A stretch of DNA of 45,266 bases from positions 1-45,266 of the forward strand of contig JAHDQJ010000020.1 of assembly GCA_018433865.1 (NCBI GenBank). Reading direction: 5' to 3'. Positions within the stretch are counted from its first letter, which is position 1. Every line of letters starts with the position of its first letter. Made by a program: the position numbers and the translations under genes. Under the pieces are notes generated by a model, which made no database searches, was not told where the DNA came from, and worked only from the letters and a program-made list of their open reading frames with translations. The DNA comes from Spirochaetales bacterium (GTDB taxonomy: Bacteria; Spirochaetota; Spirochaetia; Sphaerochaetales; Sphaerochaetaceae). Below are positions 8,221-17,856 of this stretch, in pieces.

Positions 8221-9486
8221 TCAAACCACAATCCGCAAGAGGAGCATGTAGGCGAATGCGCTTGCGATCATGAACAGCACGGGAATCACTACCGGGCGGT
8301 AGGACCTGAGCAATTCCGTCTTGTAATACTCAACGGTCACGATCATGCATACGTGCAGCGGTGAGAGCATCGTCCCCATGAATCCGCTCACGTAGGCGAA
8401 CAGTACCGTTCCCATCAGGATGCCGAACTCAGGAGCGGGTCCGAGCAGTGCAACGACCACAGGCATGGAAGTCGCGGAGAATCCGACGGAGACCCCCATC
8501 GTCATCCCGGTGAAGAAAGGAAGCAACATGATGAGCGGGATCGTGGGAATGCCGAACCGCTGCATCTCATCGGCCATCGACTGTACCACCGACAGGCCCC
8601 CGATATCGGCTTCGATGTAGGAACCGTAGACTCTCACCATCAGGATGATCAGAAGCATCTTGCCGATCTGACGTGAACTGAGGATTGCTTTCCACCCCTC
8701 GGATCCGAGTGGCTTGATCGCCTGCAATATCGTGATCGCACCGAGCAATCCCACGACCATGGGAAGGTATTGGTTGAGCGTTGCGATCGAGGGCAAAAGG
8801 AATTGGATCGTTCCGTAGAGGATCACCACCGTGAGGATGGGAAGGAACGGCACGACGGAGAAACCTCCCTTCGCGTGCTCGGTGGCGTGCACATTGCCGA
8901 CCTTCCTGAGGAAGAAGTACCTGCCGATCAGGATGGAGACGATGCTCAACGGAAACCCGAAAAGGAAGAATTGCCACAATTCGATGCCTGAGATCACGCA
9001 TGCGACGATCACCCCGGGATAGAGCGGCCACGCATACTCCCACACATGCCGGAACCAGTAGTTTATGTTGGTCTTCGAGCTGCCGTCGATGCCCTCCAGG
9101 TCATCGAAATTGTCGAGCAGGGGTGCCGAGAACAGTGCGCCTCCGGGCATCGGGAGCAATCCGATCACAGCGGGGATGATGGCGAGGGAGGCGCGGGGAC
9201 TGAACGCGCTGCGGATACTTCTGACCAACCGATGGACCATCCCCGTCTTCTCCATCTGCAACGAGAGGATGATCACCAGGGAGACAAGCGAGGCGAGGCC
9301 CAGGGTACTGAAACTGAAGAGGCTGCGTGCAGCCACCTCCAGCGTACCGACGATCCCGAGTCCGATCCACAGGGAGAAGACGACCGCCCCGCCGAGAAGG
9401 GCCAGATGCAGCTTGTGGGTGAGCCGGTTGAGCACGATGATCAGGACGAGCGAGACAAGCAGTTTGATGAGTATGGGGACTGTCAT
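8221..9486 (-). CDS. DUF401-family permease
   Basis: This inner-membrane protein of about 421 residues has ten or more hydrophobic segments. PMPGGALFSAPLLDNF (about 115-130) and NYWFRHVWEYAWPLYPG (about 143-160) are characteristic of DUF401, a poorly studied family related to the gluconate/ion-transporter superfamily. The C-terminal half contains GFMGTMLSPLHVC. The start is uncertain: neither the ATG at 9486 nor the one at 9498 has a good Shine-Dalgarno. It leads a likely minus-strand operon with the SDR and lipoprotein genes. Confidence 0.78.
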   Translation of the reverse strand: MTVPILIKLLVSLVLIIVLNRLTHKLHLALLGGAVVFSLWIGLGIVGTLEVAARSLFSFSTLGLASLVSLVIILSLQMEKTGMVHRLVRSIRSAFSPRASLAIIPAVIGLLPMPGGALFSAPLLDNFDDLEGIDGSSKTNINYWFRHVWEYAWPLYPGVIVACVISGIELWQFFLFGFPLSIVSILIGRYFFLRKVGNVHATEHAKGGFSVVPFLPILTVVILYGTIQFLLPSIATLNQYLPMVVGLLGAITILQAIKPLGSEGWKAILSSRQIGKMLLIILMVRVYGSYIEADIGGLSVVQSMADEMQRFGIPTIPLIMLLPFFTGMTMGVSVGFSATSMPVVVALLGPAPEFGILMGTVLFAYVSGFMGTMLSPLHVCMIVTVEYYKTELLRSYRPVVIPVLFMIASAFAYMLLLRIVV

Positions 9487-9604
9487 GCAGCGTATCATGA
9501 AGAATCGGGCCCCTGCATGTCAATCATCAGAGTGCAAGGAGTTGCCGTGTCGAAGAAATTGCTTCATATTTGCTACATGCACTGAGTGTAAGGAGGAATG
9601 AGAG

Positions 9605-10588
9605 ATGCACAAACGTCCGTTCGGATCCGAGGCAAGGATGGTATCGGAAGTAGGACTGGGAACCTGGCAGATCGGTGGTTCGTGGGGTTCTGTCGAGGAG
9701 CACACGGCGCACCGGATACTTTCCCAGGCTGTCGAGGAGGGAATCGATTTCTTCGATACCGCCGATGTCTATGGTGATGGAAGAAGCGAGCGGATCATCG
9801 GCTCGTTCCTGAAGGATCATCCTGGTGAGATCTATGTGGCGACAAAGTTGGGGCGGAATTCGGATCCCGGTTGGCCCGGGAATTTCACGCGTGAGACGAT
9901 GGTACGCCACACCGAAAACTCACTGCGCCGGCTCGGTCTCGAACAGCTTGACCTGATCCAGTTGCATTGCATACCTACCGAGGTGATGGCCCAAGGGGAT
10001 GTGTTCGAGGTCCTGCGTGACCTGAAACGACAGGGGAAGATCAAGGACTTCGGCGCCAGCGTCGAGTCGGTGGAAGAGGCCCATATCTGTCTCAAGCAGG
10101 AGGGGCTTGCCTCGTTGCAGGTGATCTTCAACATCTTCCGCCAGAAACCGGTCACCGAGCTCTTCGATGCCGCGAAGAAGCAGGGAGTTTCGATCATTGC
10201 GCGCGTTCCCCTCGCCAGCGGACTGCTGACCGGCAAGATGCGCAAGGATACTACTTTCGGCAGCGAGGACCACAGGAACTTCAACCGTGACGGCGCTGCC
10301 TTCAATGTCGGGGAAACCTTCGCGGGCGTCCCCTTCGAGAAGGGTGTCGAGCTTGCCGACCGGTTGCTGACGATGGTTCCCGAAGGGATGACCCTGTCGC
10401 AGGTGGCCCTGCGCTGGATCCTCGATCACGATGCGGTCTCCGTGGTGATCCCCGGTGCAAGCCGTCCCGAGCAGGTGGTCGGCAATGCCCGCATCTCCGA
10501 CTTGCCGCCCCTTTCCCCACAGTTGCACGAACACCTGCGTTCGTTCTATGAGCAGGAGGTGGCGAGCCACATCCGCGGTCCCTACTGA
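9605..10588 (+). CDS. Aldo/keto reductase
   Basis: This 327-residue member of the aldo/keto reductase family has FFDTADVYGDGRSE (catalytic Asp and Tyr), VATKLGR (Lys), LIQLHCIP (His) and the C-terminal SVVIPGASRPEQ cofactor-phosphate site. The strong ribosome site AAGGAGGAATGAGAG precedes the ATG. It is more like the YajO/general stress AKR branch than the YghZ-type enzyme at 2429. It is a single-gene unit that ends at a strong terminator. The physiological substrate is unknown. Confidence 0.88.
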   Translation: MHKRPFGSEARMVSEVGLGTWQIGGSWGSVEEHTAHRILSQAVEEGIDFFDTADVYGDGRSERIIGSFLKDHPGEIYVATKLGRNSDPGWPGNFTRETMVRHTENSLRRLGLEQLDLIQLHCIPTEVMAQGDVFEVLRDLKRQGKIKDFGASVESVEEAHICLKQEGLASLQVIFNIFRQKPVTELFDAAKKQGVSIIARVPLASGLLTGKMRKDTTFGSEDHRNFNRDGAAFNVGETFAGVPFEKGVELADRLLTMVPEGMTLSQVALRWILDHDAVSVVIPGASRPEQVVGNARISDLPPLSPQLHEHLRSFYEQEVASHIRGPY

Positions 10589-10613
10589 GATTTCACGCAA
10601 GCATGTCACAAGG

Positions 10614-10645
10614 GGTCGGCACCTTCGGGTGCCGGCCTTTTCTCT
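10614..10645 (+). terminator. Rho-independent terminator
   Basis: A ten-base-pair GC-rich stem (10614-10623 with 10628-10637) closed by a TTCG tetraloop is followed by TTTTCTCT. It ends the aldo/keto reductase unit and insulates the pyruvate dehydrogenase operon. Confidence 0.85.
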
Positions 10646-10666
10646 AGTCTTCACAATCCTTTGCTT

Positions 10667-10785
10667 TTCACTTGACTGCAGGAGAAATCGTAGCGATTCT
10701 AAATATATCAGCTGGAGGCCCTGAGGGGGCACGCCGGTGCCGCCCAGACTCCTCCGATTTCGCTGCGTATGGAGAGTCAAGTTCA
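10667..10785 (+). promoter_or_regulatory. Long imperfect dyad / structured leader upstream of aceE
   Basis: Nested complementary arms are visible: ACTTGACT (10670-10677) with AGTCAAGT (10775-10782); GCAG (10678-10681) with CTGC (10763-10766); GAAATCG (10684-10690) with CGATTTC (10755-10761); and an inner GC-rich hairpin (10725-10732 with 10737-10745, loop GCCG). Together they could fold into one rod of about 113 nt, ending some 70 bases before the aceE start. No oligo-U tract follows, so it is not a simple terminator. It could be a cis-acting RNA, or a pair of protein sites with TTGACT as a -35. It matches no riboswitch class I know. Confidence 0.5.
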
Positions 10786-10854
10786 CATGTCTGAAAACAA
10801 ACGATACACGCCGTTCCCTCGGAACACATCAACCGTCTGTACGGGAGGTCACGC

Positions 10855-13527
10855 ATGAGCAAACAGGTCTTTCATGATCCTGATCCGGCCGAGACCAAGG
10901 ATTGGCTCGATTCGATCGAGGCATTGATCAAGCACGAAGGTGGCGACAAAGCCGATTTCCTGCTGAACGAGCTGACCGCCGCAGCCCGCAACCAAGGAGT
11001 CCGCACGAGCCCCGGGGTCATCAGCCCCTACGTGAACACGGTCATCCAGGATCGGGAAGCAGTGCTTCCCAAGGATGACTCGCTGATCGCGAGGAATGTC
11101 TCCGCATTCGTACGCTGGAATGCGATGGCGATGGTCGCGAAGGCAAACCGCGACGGTTCGGGACTCGGTGGCCACATCGCGAGCTTCGCCTCGTCGTCGG
11201 CCATCTATGAGGTCGGCTTCAACTGGTTCTTCAAGGGACCCGATGCGACCTACGGTCCCGATATGGTGTTCTTCCAAGGACACTCCGCGCCTGGCATGTA
11301 TGCGAGGGCCTTCGTCGAAGGTCGCCTGACCGAAGGGCAGCTCGACAATTTCCGCAGGGAGGTCGGAGGAAACGGCCTTTCCAGTTACCCTCACCCCTAC
11401 CTCATGCCGGAATTCTGGCAGTTCCCCACTGTTTCGATGGGACTCGGTCCCATGATGGCGATCTACCAGGCCCGGTTCATGAAATACCTTGAAGCCCGCG
11501 GACTCAAGAAGGTCGGCGACCGCAAGGTCTGGATCTTCATGGGAGATGGCGAGTCGGATGAACCCGAATCGCTCGGTGCCCTCTCGCTCGCCTCTCGCGA
11601 GAAGCTGGACAACCTGATCTGCGTCGTGAACTGCAACCTGCAGCGCCTGGACGGTCCGGTCAGGGGCAATGGCAAGATCATCCAGGAGCTCGAAGGGCGT
11701 TTCCGGGGAGCGGGATGGAATGTCATCAAGGTCATCTGGGGATCGGAGTGGGACTCCATCCTCGAACGTGACACCAAGGGCATACTGCTCAAGAAGTTCG
11801 CCTCCATGGTCGACGGTGAGTTCCAGACCATACAGTCACGCGGTCCCGCATACCTGCGCGAGAAGATATTCGGCGATGATCCCTATCTGCAGGAGCTCGT
11901 GGCGGACAAGAGCGATCACGAGCTGTGGCAGCTCACACGGGGAGGACACGACCCGCGGAAGATCTACGAAGCCTTCCACGCCGCTACTCACCACAGCGGG
12001 GAACCCACGGTCATCCTTTTCAAGACGGTCAAGGGCTACGGAATGGGCAAGGGCGGAGAGGCCTCGATGGGGACACACAACCAGAAGGTGATGGACAAGG
12101 ATGCGCTGATTGCCTTCCGCGATCACTACCATGTGCCGGTTGCGGATGACCAGGTGGAATCCCTGCCGTTCATCAGGCCGGAAGCCGATTCCCCCGAGGC
12201 ACAGTTCATCGCACGCAGGCGCAAGGCGATGGGAGGTCCTGTTCCCTTCCGCAAGAAGGAGGGAGAACCGTTGACGGTCCCCTCGCTGGAAGATTTCAGC
12301 GATCTCACCGCATCTTCGAAGGATCGCGAGATCTCGACGACGATGGCGTTCGTCCGGCTCCTCACCAAGCTGGTGAAGGACAAGCAGATCGGAAACCGTA
12401 TCGTTCCGATCGTGCCGGATGAGGCAAGGACGTTCGGCATGGAAGGGTTGTTCAGGCAACTGGGCATCTACGCGCCGACCGGGCAATTGTATGAGCCTCA
12501 GGACTCCGAATCGCTGATGTGGTACCGCGAGGATGCGAAGGGACAGATCCTCGAGGAAGGCATCACCGAGGCGGGGGCAATCTCGTCGTGGATCGCCGCT
12601 GGAACCAGCTATGCGAACCATGGCCTGAGCATGATTCCCTTCTACACCTTCTACTCGATGTTCGGATTCCAGCGTGTGGACGACTTCATCTGGGCAGCCG
12701 GAGACAGCAGGGCGAAGGGATTCCTCATGGGTGCCACCGCTGGACGCACGACACTCAATGGTGAGGGCTTGCAGCACGAGGATGGTCACGGACTGTTGCT
12801 CGCGGCAACCCACCCGACCTGCCTGGCCTATGATCCCACCTACTCCTATGAGCTGGCGGTCCTCGTCCAGGACGGATTGGAGCGGATGTACACGAAAGAC
12901 GAGAACATCTTCTACTACATCACCCTCATGAACGAGAATTACACCCATCCCGACATGCCCAAGGGTGTCGAGGAGGGAATCCGCAAGGGTGCATATCTCT
13001 TCAGGAAGGCAGCAAGGAAGAAGAAGGGACCGGTCGTCCAGTTGATGGGCAGCGGCACGATCTTCCGCGAGGTGCTCGCGGCAGCCGACATCCTGCAAGA
13101 CGAGTATGGCATCGAGAGCGACGTCTGGAGCATTTTGGGAGTGAACCAGCTGCACCGTGACGGCATCGAGGCCGAACGCCACAATCTGCTCAATCCTGGG
13201 AAGAAAGCGAAGGTTCCCTACCTGACCAAGCTCATGGAAGGTCACGATGGTCCGGTCGTGATCAGTACCGACTATATCCGTGCCTACCCTGAACAGATCA
13301 GGCGCCTGATTCCTCAACGGAACCTGAGCATCCTCGGTACCGACGGGTTCGGCCGCAGCGATTCCCGGCAGGCGCTTCGCCGGTTCTTCGAGGTGGATCG
13401 GCAACAGATTGTCATCGCGGCCCTGAAAGGCCTTGCGGATGAGGGGACCATCCCGATGAAGCAGGTCACGGAAGCCATCAAGCGTTTCGGCATCGAAGCC
13501 GATCGCCCGAGTCCCCTGATCAGCTGA
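10855..13527 (+). CDS. aceE: Pyruvate dehydrogenase E1 component, homodimeric type
   Basis: This 890-residue protein matches homodimeric (alpha2-type) E1 at full length. The thiamine-diphosphate fold is shown by [10 protein letters not shown] (from Gly230) and [15 protein letters not shown] (Asn259 onwards). HEDGHGLL and [14 protein letters not shown] lie in the C-terminal half. It decarboxylates pyruvate and acetylates the lipoyl arm of E2. GGGAGG lies six bases before the ATG. It is the first gene of aceE-aceF-lpd, with a structured leader upstream. Confidence 0.97.
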   Translation: MSKQVFHDPDPAETKDWLDSIEALIKHEGGDKADFLLNELTAAARNQGVRTSPGVISPYVNTVIQDREAVLPKDDSLIARNVSAFVRWNAMAMVAKANRDGSGLGGHIASFASSSAIYEVGFNWFFKGPDATYGPDMVFFQGHSAPGMYARAFVEGRLTEGQLDNFRREVGGNGLSSYPHPYLMPEFWQFPTVSMGLGPMMAIYQARFMKYLEARGLKKVGDRKVWIFMGDGESDEPESLGALSLASREKLDNLICVVNCNLQRLDGPVRGNGKIIQELEGRFRGAGWNVIKVIWGSEWDSILERDTKGILLKKFASMVDGEFQTIQSRGPAYLREKIFGDDPYLQELVADKSDHELWQLTRGGHDPRKIYEAFHAATHHSGEPTVILFKTVKGYGMGKGGEASMGTHNQKVMDKDALIAFRDHYHVPVADDQVESLPFIRPEADSPEAQFIARRRKAMGGPVPFRKKEGEPLTVPSLEDFSDLTASSKDREISTTMAFVRLLTKLVKDKQIGNRIVPIVPDEARTFGMEGLFRQLGIYAPTGQLYEPQDSESLMWYREDAKGQILEEGITEAGAISSWIAAGTSYANHGLSMIPFYTFYSMFGFQRVDDFIWAAGDSRAKGFLMGATAGRTTLNGEGLQHEDGHGLLLAATHPTCLAYDPTYSYELAVLVQDGLERMYTKDENIFYYITLMNENYTHPDMPKGVEEGIRKGAYLFRKAARKKKGPVVQLMGSGTIFREVLAAADILQDEYGIESDVWSILGVNQLHRDGIEAERHNLLNPGKKAKVPYLTKLMEGHDGPVVISTDYIRAYPEQIRRLIPQRNLSILGTDGFGRSDSRQALRRFFEVDRQQIVIAALKGLADEGTIPMKQVTEAIKRFGIEADRPSPLIS

Positions 13528-13540
13528 GGAGGGAGGGAAC

Positions 13541-14815
13541 ATGGCAACAAGACAGATTACGGTACCCGATATCGGGGATTTCGCCGATGTGGCGGTCATT
13601 GAAGTGTATATCACCGAGGGAGCGAAGATCAGTACCGACGATCCGGTTATCTCCCTTGAGAGCGCGAAAGCGGTCACCGACATTCCCTCCCCCTTCAGCG
13701 GCACGATCACGCGTGTCCATGTAAAGGCGGGAGACCTCGTCTCGAAGGATACGCTGTTGGCAGACATCGAGGCAGACGAAGCGAAGACGTCTCCTGAGGT
13801 CGCGAAGAAGACGGAGGGGACACCTTCCAAGATGGAGAAGGAACCGGAGGAGAAACCGTCGGAAGCAGAGCCCAAGGAAGCCCCCCAGAAGCCCGAGTTC
13901 AAGGAAGTGATGAATGTCCAGGCTCCTGGTGGCATCTATCATGCGACCCCGTCCCTGCGCCAGTATGCACGGGAGTTGGGAGTCGAGCTTTCTTCGGTGA
14001 AAGGGAGCGGACCGAACGGGAGGGTCCTCAAGGAGGATGTGCAGGCCCTGGTGAAATCGGCCCTGAAAGGCAATTCGATCGCTCCTGCGCAATTCGAACT
14101 CGAGGATTTTTCCGCGTATGGAGAGATCGAACGGAAGAAACTCTCCCGGATCCAGAAGATTTCTGGGCCCCACTTGCAAAGAAGCTGGCAGACCATCCCC
14201 TTGGTGACCCAGTTCGACCAGGCGGATGTGACGGAGCTGGAGCTGTTCAGGAAAAAGATGAAGGAGGAGCTCGCAGCGGAGGGAGTGAAACTCAGCATCC
14301 TCCCCTTCATCGTCAAGGCGGTCACCGGTGCATTGAAGAAGTTCGGCGAATTCAACTCCTCTTATGATGGCGCTGCGGGTGAGATCATCCTGAAGCACTA
14401 TTACCATATCGGCATTGCCGTCGATACTCCCGACGGCCTGATGGTTCCCGTCCTCTGGGACGCGGACAAGAAGGGGATCAAGGAGCTGGCAATCGAGTTG
14501 GCGGACCTGGGCAAGAGAGCTCGCGAGGGCAAACTCAAGCCGAAGGACATCAGCGGAGCCTCGTTCAGCATCTCGAGCCTCGGAGGGATCGGAGGAACCG
14601 CGTTCACCCCGATCATCAATCCTCCGGAGGTTGCGATCCTCGGGGTCTCGCGGATGAGCACGCAGCCGCTGTGGAACGGCAAGGAATTCGTCCCGAGGGA
14701 GGTGCTGCCGCTCAGCCTCTCCTACGACCACCGGGTGATCGACGGAGCCCTGGGAGCCCGATTCAGCACGTATCTGGTATCGCTGCTTGAAGATATCCGC
14801 CGGACCTTGGTATAG
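13541..14815 (+). CDS. aceF: Pyruvate dehydrogenase E2, dihydrolipoamide acetyltransferase
   Basis: This 424-residue E2 has one N-terminal lipoyl domain (about 1-80; Lys43 in ESAKAVTD is the lipoylation site), a charged Lys/Glu/Pro linker, and a peripheral subunit-binding domain (about 140-180, [15 protein letters not shown] and [13 protein letters not shown]). The C-terminal acetyltransferase domain carries the catalytic HRVIDG motif near residue 402. The residue before the lipoylated Lys is Ala, where DKA is usual. It follows aceE by 13 bases with a GGAGGGAGG ribosome site. It transfers acetyl groups to CoA in the cytoplasmic complex. Confidence 0.95.
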   Translation: MATRQITVPDIGDFADVAVIEVYITEGAKISTDDPVISLESAKAVTDIPSPFSGTITRVHVKAGDLVSKDTLLADIEADEAKTSPEVAKKTEGTPSKMEKEPEEKPSEAEPKEAPQKPEFKEVMNVQAPGGIYHATPSLRQYARELGVELSSVKGSGPNGRVLKEDVQALVKSALKGNSIAPAQFELEDFSAYGEIERKKLSRIQKISGPHLQRSWQTIPLVTQFDQADVTELELFRKKMKEELAAEGVKLSILPFIVKAVTGALKKFGEFNSSYDGAAGEIILKHYYHIGIAVDTPDGLMVPVLWDADKKGIKELAIELADLGKRAREGKLKPKDISGASFSISSLGGIGGTAFTPIINPPEVAILGVSRMSTQPLWNGKEFVPREVLPLSLSYDHRVIDGALGARFSTYLVSLLEDIRRTLV

Positions 14816-14824
14816 GAGGGGACG

Positions 14825-16231
14825 ATGAAAGAAATGCAACGGGATTTGGTCGTCCTCGGAGGAGGCCCGGGTGGGTATACGGCGGCGTTCAGGGCTGCCG
14901 ACCTCGGTCGATCGGTCACCCTTATCGAAGAGAGTGAAGTACTCGGCGGGGTCTGCCTCAATGTCGGGTGCATTCCTTCCAAGACACTTTTGCACCTCGC
15001 GGAGACAATCGCCGATGCCGAAGAGTTGTCTGGGGCTGGGGTGACATTTGCGAAGCCCACGCTCGATCTGGACAAGATCAGGGCTCACAAGGAATCGGTG
15101 GTGGGGACGCTGACAAACGGCCTTGCACACCTGTGCAAGACACGGAAGATCGAACGGATCACCGGAACGGGAACATTCCTCGGTGATGATCGCCTGGAGG
15201 TGAAACGAGCGGACGAAACGGTCTCCATCACGTTCAAGGACCTGATCATTGCCGTCGGCTCACGACCTGTCCGGATTCCCGGCATTCCCTATGAGGATGC
15301 GCGTATCTGGGATTCGACTACCGCGTTGGCTCTCCCTTCGGTTCCGAAGCGGATGCTCATCATCGGCGGAGGAATCATCGGATTGGAGATGGCTGCGGTG
15401 TATCATGCCCTCGGAAGCGAGATCACCATCGTGGAGATGACCGACTCGATCATCCCCCCTGCCGACAGGGATCTGAAGCAACCGTTGCTCAAACGGATCA
15501 AGAAGCTCTATGCGGGCATCCATACCTCGACGAAGGTCACTTCCGTCGAGGCGAAGCAGGAGCACCTGGTTGTCCATCTTGAGGGAGCGAAAGCTCCCAA
15601 GAGCATCGAAGCGGATGTGGTACTGGTCGCTGTCGGCCGGAAGGTGAACACCGACAGGATCGGTATCGAACACACCACGATCGCACTTTCGGAGCGCAAG
15701 TGGATCATCACCGATGCGAAGATGCGGACCAATGTGGCGCATGTGTTCGCGATCGGGGATGTGACGGGAGATCCGATGCTTGCCCACCGGGCTGTCCACC
15801 AGGGCAAAGTTGCCGCGGAAGTCTCGTGCGGACATCCGAGCGCATTCACTCCGATGGGAATTCCCTCGGTCGCCTATACTCGACCGGAGGTGGCGTGGAT
15901 CGGCTTGACCGAGCAGGAGGCCAAGGAGAAGAACATTCCCTTTACGAAGGGTGCGTTCCCTTGGCAGGCAAGCGGACGGGCACTCAGCGCGATGGCCACA
16001 GAGGGGGTGAGCAAGGCGCTCTTCGATCCCGAGACAGGAAGGCTGTTGGGTGCCGGCATCACCGGGAAGAACGCAGGGGAATTGATCAGCGAGGCAATGC
16101 TTGCACTCGAGATGGGTGCACTCGCCGAGGATATCGCCCTGACGATCCATCCCCACCCCACGCTCAGCGAGACGTTCGCCGTCGCGGCTGAATTGGCACA
16201 GGGGACCGCAACGGACTTGATGAACAGCTGA
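14825..16231 (+). CDS. lpdA: Dihydrolipoamide dehydrogenase (E3)
   Basis: This 468-residue flavoprotein disulfide reductase has GGGPGGYTAA (FAD), the redox-active GGVCLNVGCIPSK, GGGIIGLEMA (NAD), AIGDVTGDPMLAH, and the C-terminal TIHPHPTLSE with the catalytic His-Glu pair. It reoxidises the dihydrolipoyl arm of E2 with NAD+. It sits nine bases after aceF, with GGAGGGG as ribosome site, completing a three-gene pyruvate dehydrogenase operon. Confidence 0.96.
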   Translation: MKEMQRDLVVLGGGPGGYTAAFRAADLGRSVTLIEESEVLGGVCLNVGCIPSKTLLHLAETIADAEELSGAGVTFAKPTLDLDKIRAHKESVVGTLTNGLAHLCKTRKIERITGTGTFLGDDRLEVKRADETVSITFKDLIIAVGSRPVRIPGIPYEDARIWDSTTALALPSVPKRMLIIGGGIIGLEMAAVYHALGSEITIVEMTDSIIPPADRDLKQPLLKRIKKLYAGIHTSTKVTSVEAKQEHLVVHLEGAKAPKSIEADVVLVAVGRKVNTDRIGIEHTTIALSERKWIITDAKMRTNVAHVFAIGDVTGDPMLAHRAVHQGKVAAEVSCGHPSAFTPMGIPSVAYTRPEVAWIGLTEQEAKEKNIPFTKGAFPWQASGRALSAMATEGVSKALFDPETGRLLGAGITGKNAGELISEAMLALEMGALAEDIALTIHPHPTLSETFAVAAELAQGTATDLMNS

Positions 16232-16280
16232 GATCAAGCAGCCTCTGAAGCAAGATATCCGCATTTTTGTTCCATTTCCC

Positions 16281-17795
16281 ATGGAGAAAAATGATTGCGA
16301 CCGGACAACTCAACAACTACACACTCTGGTTCGCCAGCGGTTTCATGTGCCTTCCCTCTATCCCTACCAACAGCTGGTGATCAAGCATATCCTTGAGGCT
16401 GCAGGCCTGTATGGGAGCGATGCGGCAAGGGGAGCTCCCCGATGCCAGTTGGTGGTGTTGCCCACCGGTAGTGGCAAGAGCCTCTGCTTCATGCTCCCTG
16501 CGATGCTGATCAGCGGCATCACGATCGTCGTGTATCCGCTACTCTCGCTGATGGGTGACCAAGGCCGGCGGATGCAACAGCTGGGAATCCCCTGCGAGTT
16601 CCTTCGTGGCGGACAAAGTGGCACGGAGAGAGAGGCCATCTGGTGGCGATTGCAAGACGGAAGCTCACGTTTCGTGATCACCAATCCTGAGACATTGGTC
16701 CAAGAATCGGTGCTGGATACACTCGCACGGCTGCCGGTCTCATTGTTCGTCATCGATGAGGTCCACACGGTCACCCAATGGGGCGAAAGCTTCCGACCCT
16801 CCTACCTTGAACTCCCTTCGGTCATGAAGCGATTGGCACCCACGCAGGTGGTTGCCTTCACCGCCACCGCTTCAGGACGGATCACCGGTCGGATCATCTC
16901 GATCCTGTTTTCCGGTGAGGTTCCCCACATCGTGCGAGCCGACCCGGACCGGCCGAACATCCGCTATCGATCCGTATGCACCTTGCATCCCCTGCATGAT
17001 ATCCAGATGCTCCTCACGTACACGGTCAACAGGCCCGCACTCCTATTCTGTGCGACCCGCAAGCGTTGCGAGGACATGGCATGGGAACTCTACAAGCGCA
17101 CGGGAGACCCTGACATCAGGTACTACCACGCAGGACTGGAACGAAAGGAACGACGGCGAACCGAACAATGGTTCCACGGACATGAACGGGCGATCTTGTT
17201 CTCTACGAGTGCATATGGCATGGGAGTGGACAAAGGTGATATCCGCACCGTGATCCACCTCGACATCCCCTCCGACATCGAATCCTATCTTCAGGAGACG
17301 GGCCGTGCAGGACGTGATGGAATGAGCGCCGATGCGGTCGCATTGGTCACCCACTCCGATCGAACCCGTGCGATGCTCCTTCGGAACGACCACCCCCTGC
17401 GGCTGTTGACCGGAGCATTGGTCCAACAGACCCGATGCCGTCGCGAAGCGTTGCTCGAGTTGCTCGGATATCCCAAGGAGAGCTGCAACGGTTGTGATGT
17501 CTGTGAGGGGACCGCGAGTGACACGGCCGATGGAGAGGATCAGATCATTGCCATGATCACCCGCTATCCCTTGCGGTTCACCGCGAGGCAAGCCGCGGCG
17601 GTACTGTGCGGGACAAAGGAAGGACGGATCGAGACCGAACGATGCAACCCATGGTCCGCTGTGTTGGGGACCTGGGATGCAGAGGATCTGCAGCGAGCGA
17701 TCGGAACGCTCGTCGAGACCGGAAGTCTCCGACGGTGCAATCTTCCCCTTGTGCGTGGAAAGCTTTGGGGGAAACGGTGGAAAGCTTTGCCTTGA
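16281..17795 (+). CDS. recQ: RecQ-family ATP-dependent DNA helicase
   Basis: This 504-residue protein has Walker A PTGSGKS (61-67), DEVH (159-162), and the RecQ aromatic-rich loop VTQWGESFRPSY (about 164-175). Motif VI is QETGRAGRDG, and Cys residues including CNGCDVC form the RecQ zinc site. A short winged-helix-like end follows, and there is no HRDC domain, so it is shorter than E. coli RecQ. RecQ enzymes unwind recombination and replication intermediates. No Shine-Dalgarno precedes the ATG. It lies 49 bases after lpd. Confidence 0.88.
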   Translation: MEKNDCDRTTQQLHTLVRQRFHVPSLYPYQQLVIKHILEAAGLYGSDAARGAPRCQLVVLPTGSGKSLCFMLPAMLISGITIVVYPLLSLMGDQGRRMQQLGIPCEFLRGGQSGTEREAIWWRLQDGSSRFVITNPETLVQESVLDTLARLPVSLFVIDEVHTVTQWGESFRPSYLELPSVMKRLAPTQVVAFTATASGRITGRIISILFSGEVPHIVRADPDRPNIRYRSVCTLHPLHDIQMLLTYTVNRPALLFCATRKRCEDMAWELYKRTGDPDIRYYHAGLERKERRRTEQWFHGHERAILFSTSAYGMGVDKGDIRTVIHLDIPSDIESYLQETGRAGRDGMSADAVALVTHSDRTRAMLLRNDHPLRLLTGALVQQTRCRREALLELLGYPKESCNGCDVCEGTASDTADGEDQIIAMITRYPLRFTARQAAAVLCGTKEGRIETERCNPWSAVLGTWDAEDLQRAIGTLVETGSLRRCNLPLVRGKLWGKRWKALP

Positions 17796-17820
17796 GGCTT
17801 TCTGCCACACGGGGTACAAT
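17792..17820 (+). promoter_or_regulatory. Promoter of the 17857 membrane protein gene
   Basis: TTGAGG (17792-17797), a 17-base spacer and TACAAT (17815-17820). The -35 overlaps the helicase stop codon. Confidence 0.5.
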
Positions 17821-17856
17821 GGGGCACAATCACAGCTAGGCTATCTGGGGGCATCA

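Noticed and set aside
10672-10700. TTGACT as -35 of an aceE promoter
   Set aside because: The hexamer 17 bases downstream (GATTCT) is a poor -10. The same bases form one arm of the long dyad, so a promoter is not claimed.
10711-10755. TPP riboswitch before aceE, a thiamine-diphosphate enzyme
   Set aside because: There is a CCCTGAGGGG stretch, but the conserved CTGAGA and the matching downstream ACCTGA-type core are missing.
11836-13935. 699-codon open frame on the minus strand opposite aceE/aceF
   Set aside because: It is the antisense of strongly conserved aceE and aceF, with no family resemblance of its own. Long antisense frames are expected at this GC content.
14104-14135. Short similarity between the right arm of the aceE leader and a piece of aceF (GCGTATGGAGAG)
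   Set aside because: Twelve shared bases within a coding region are easily chance, and no second arm is present there.
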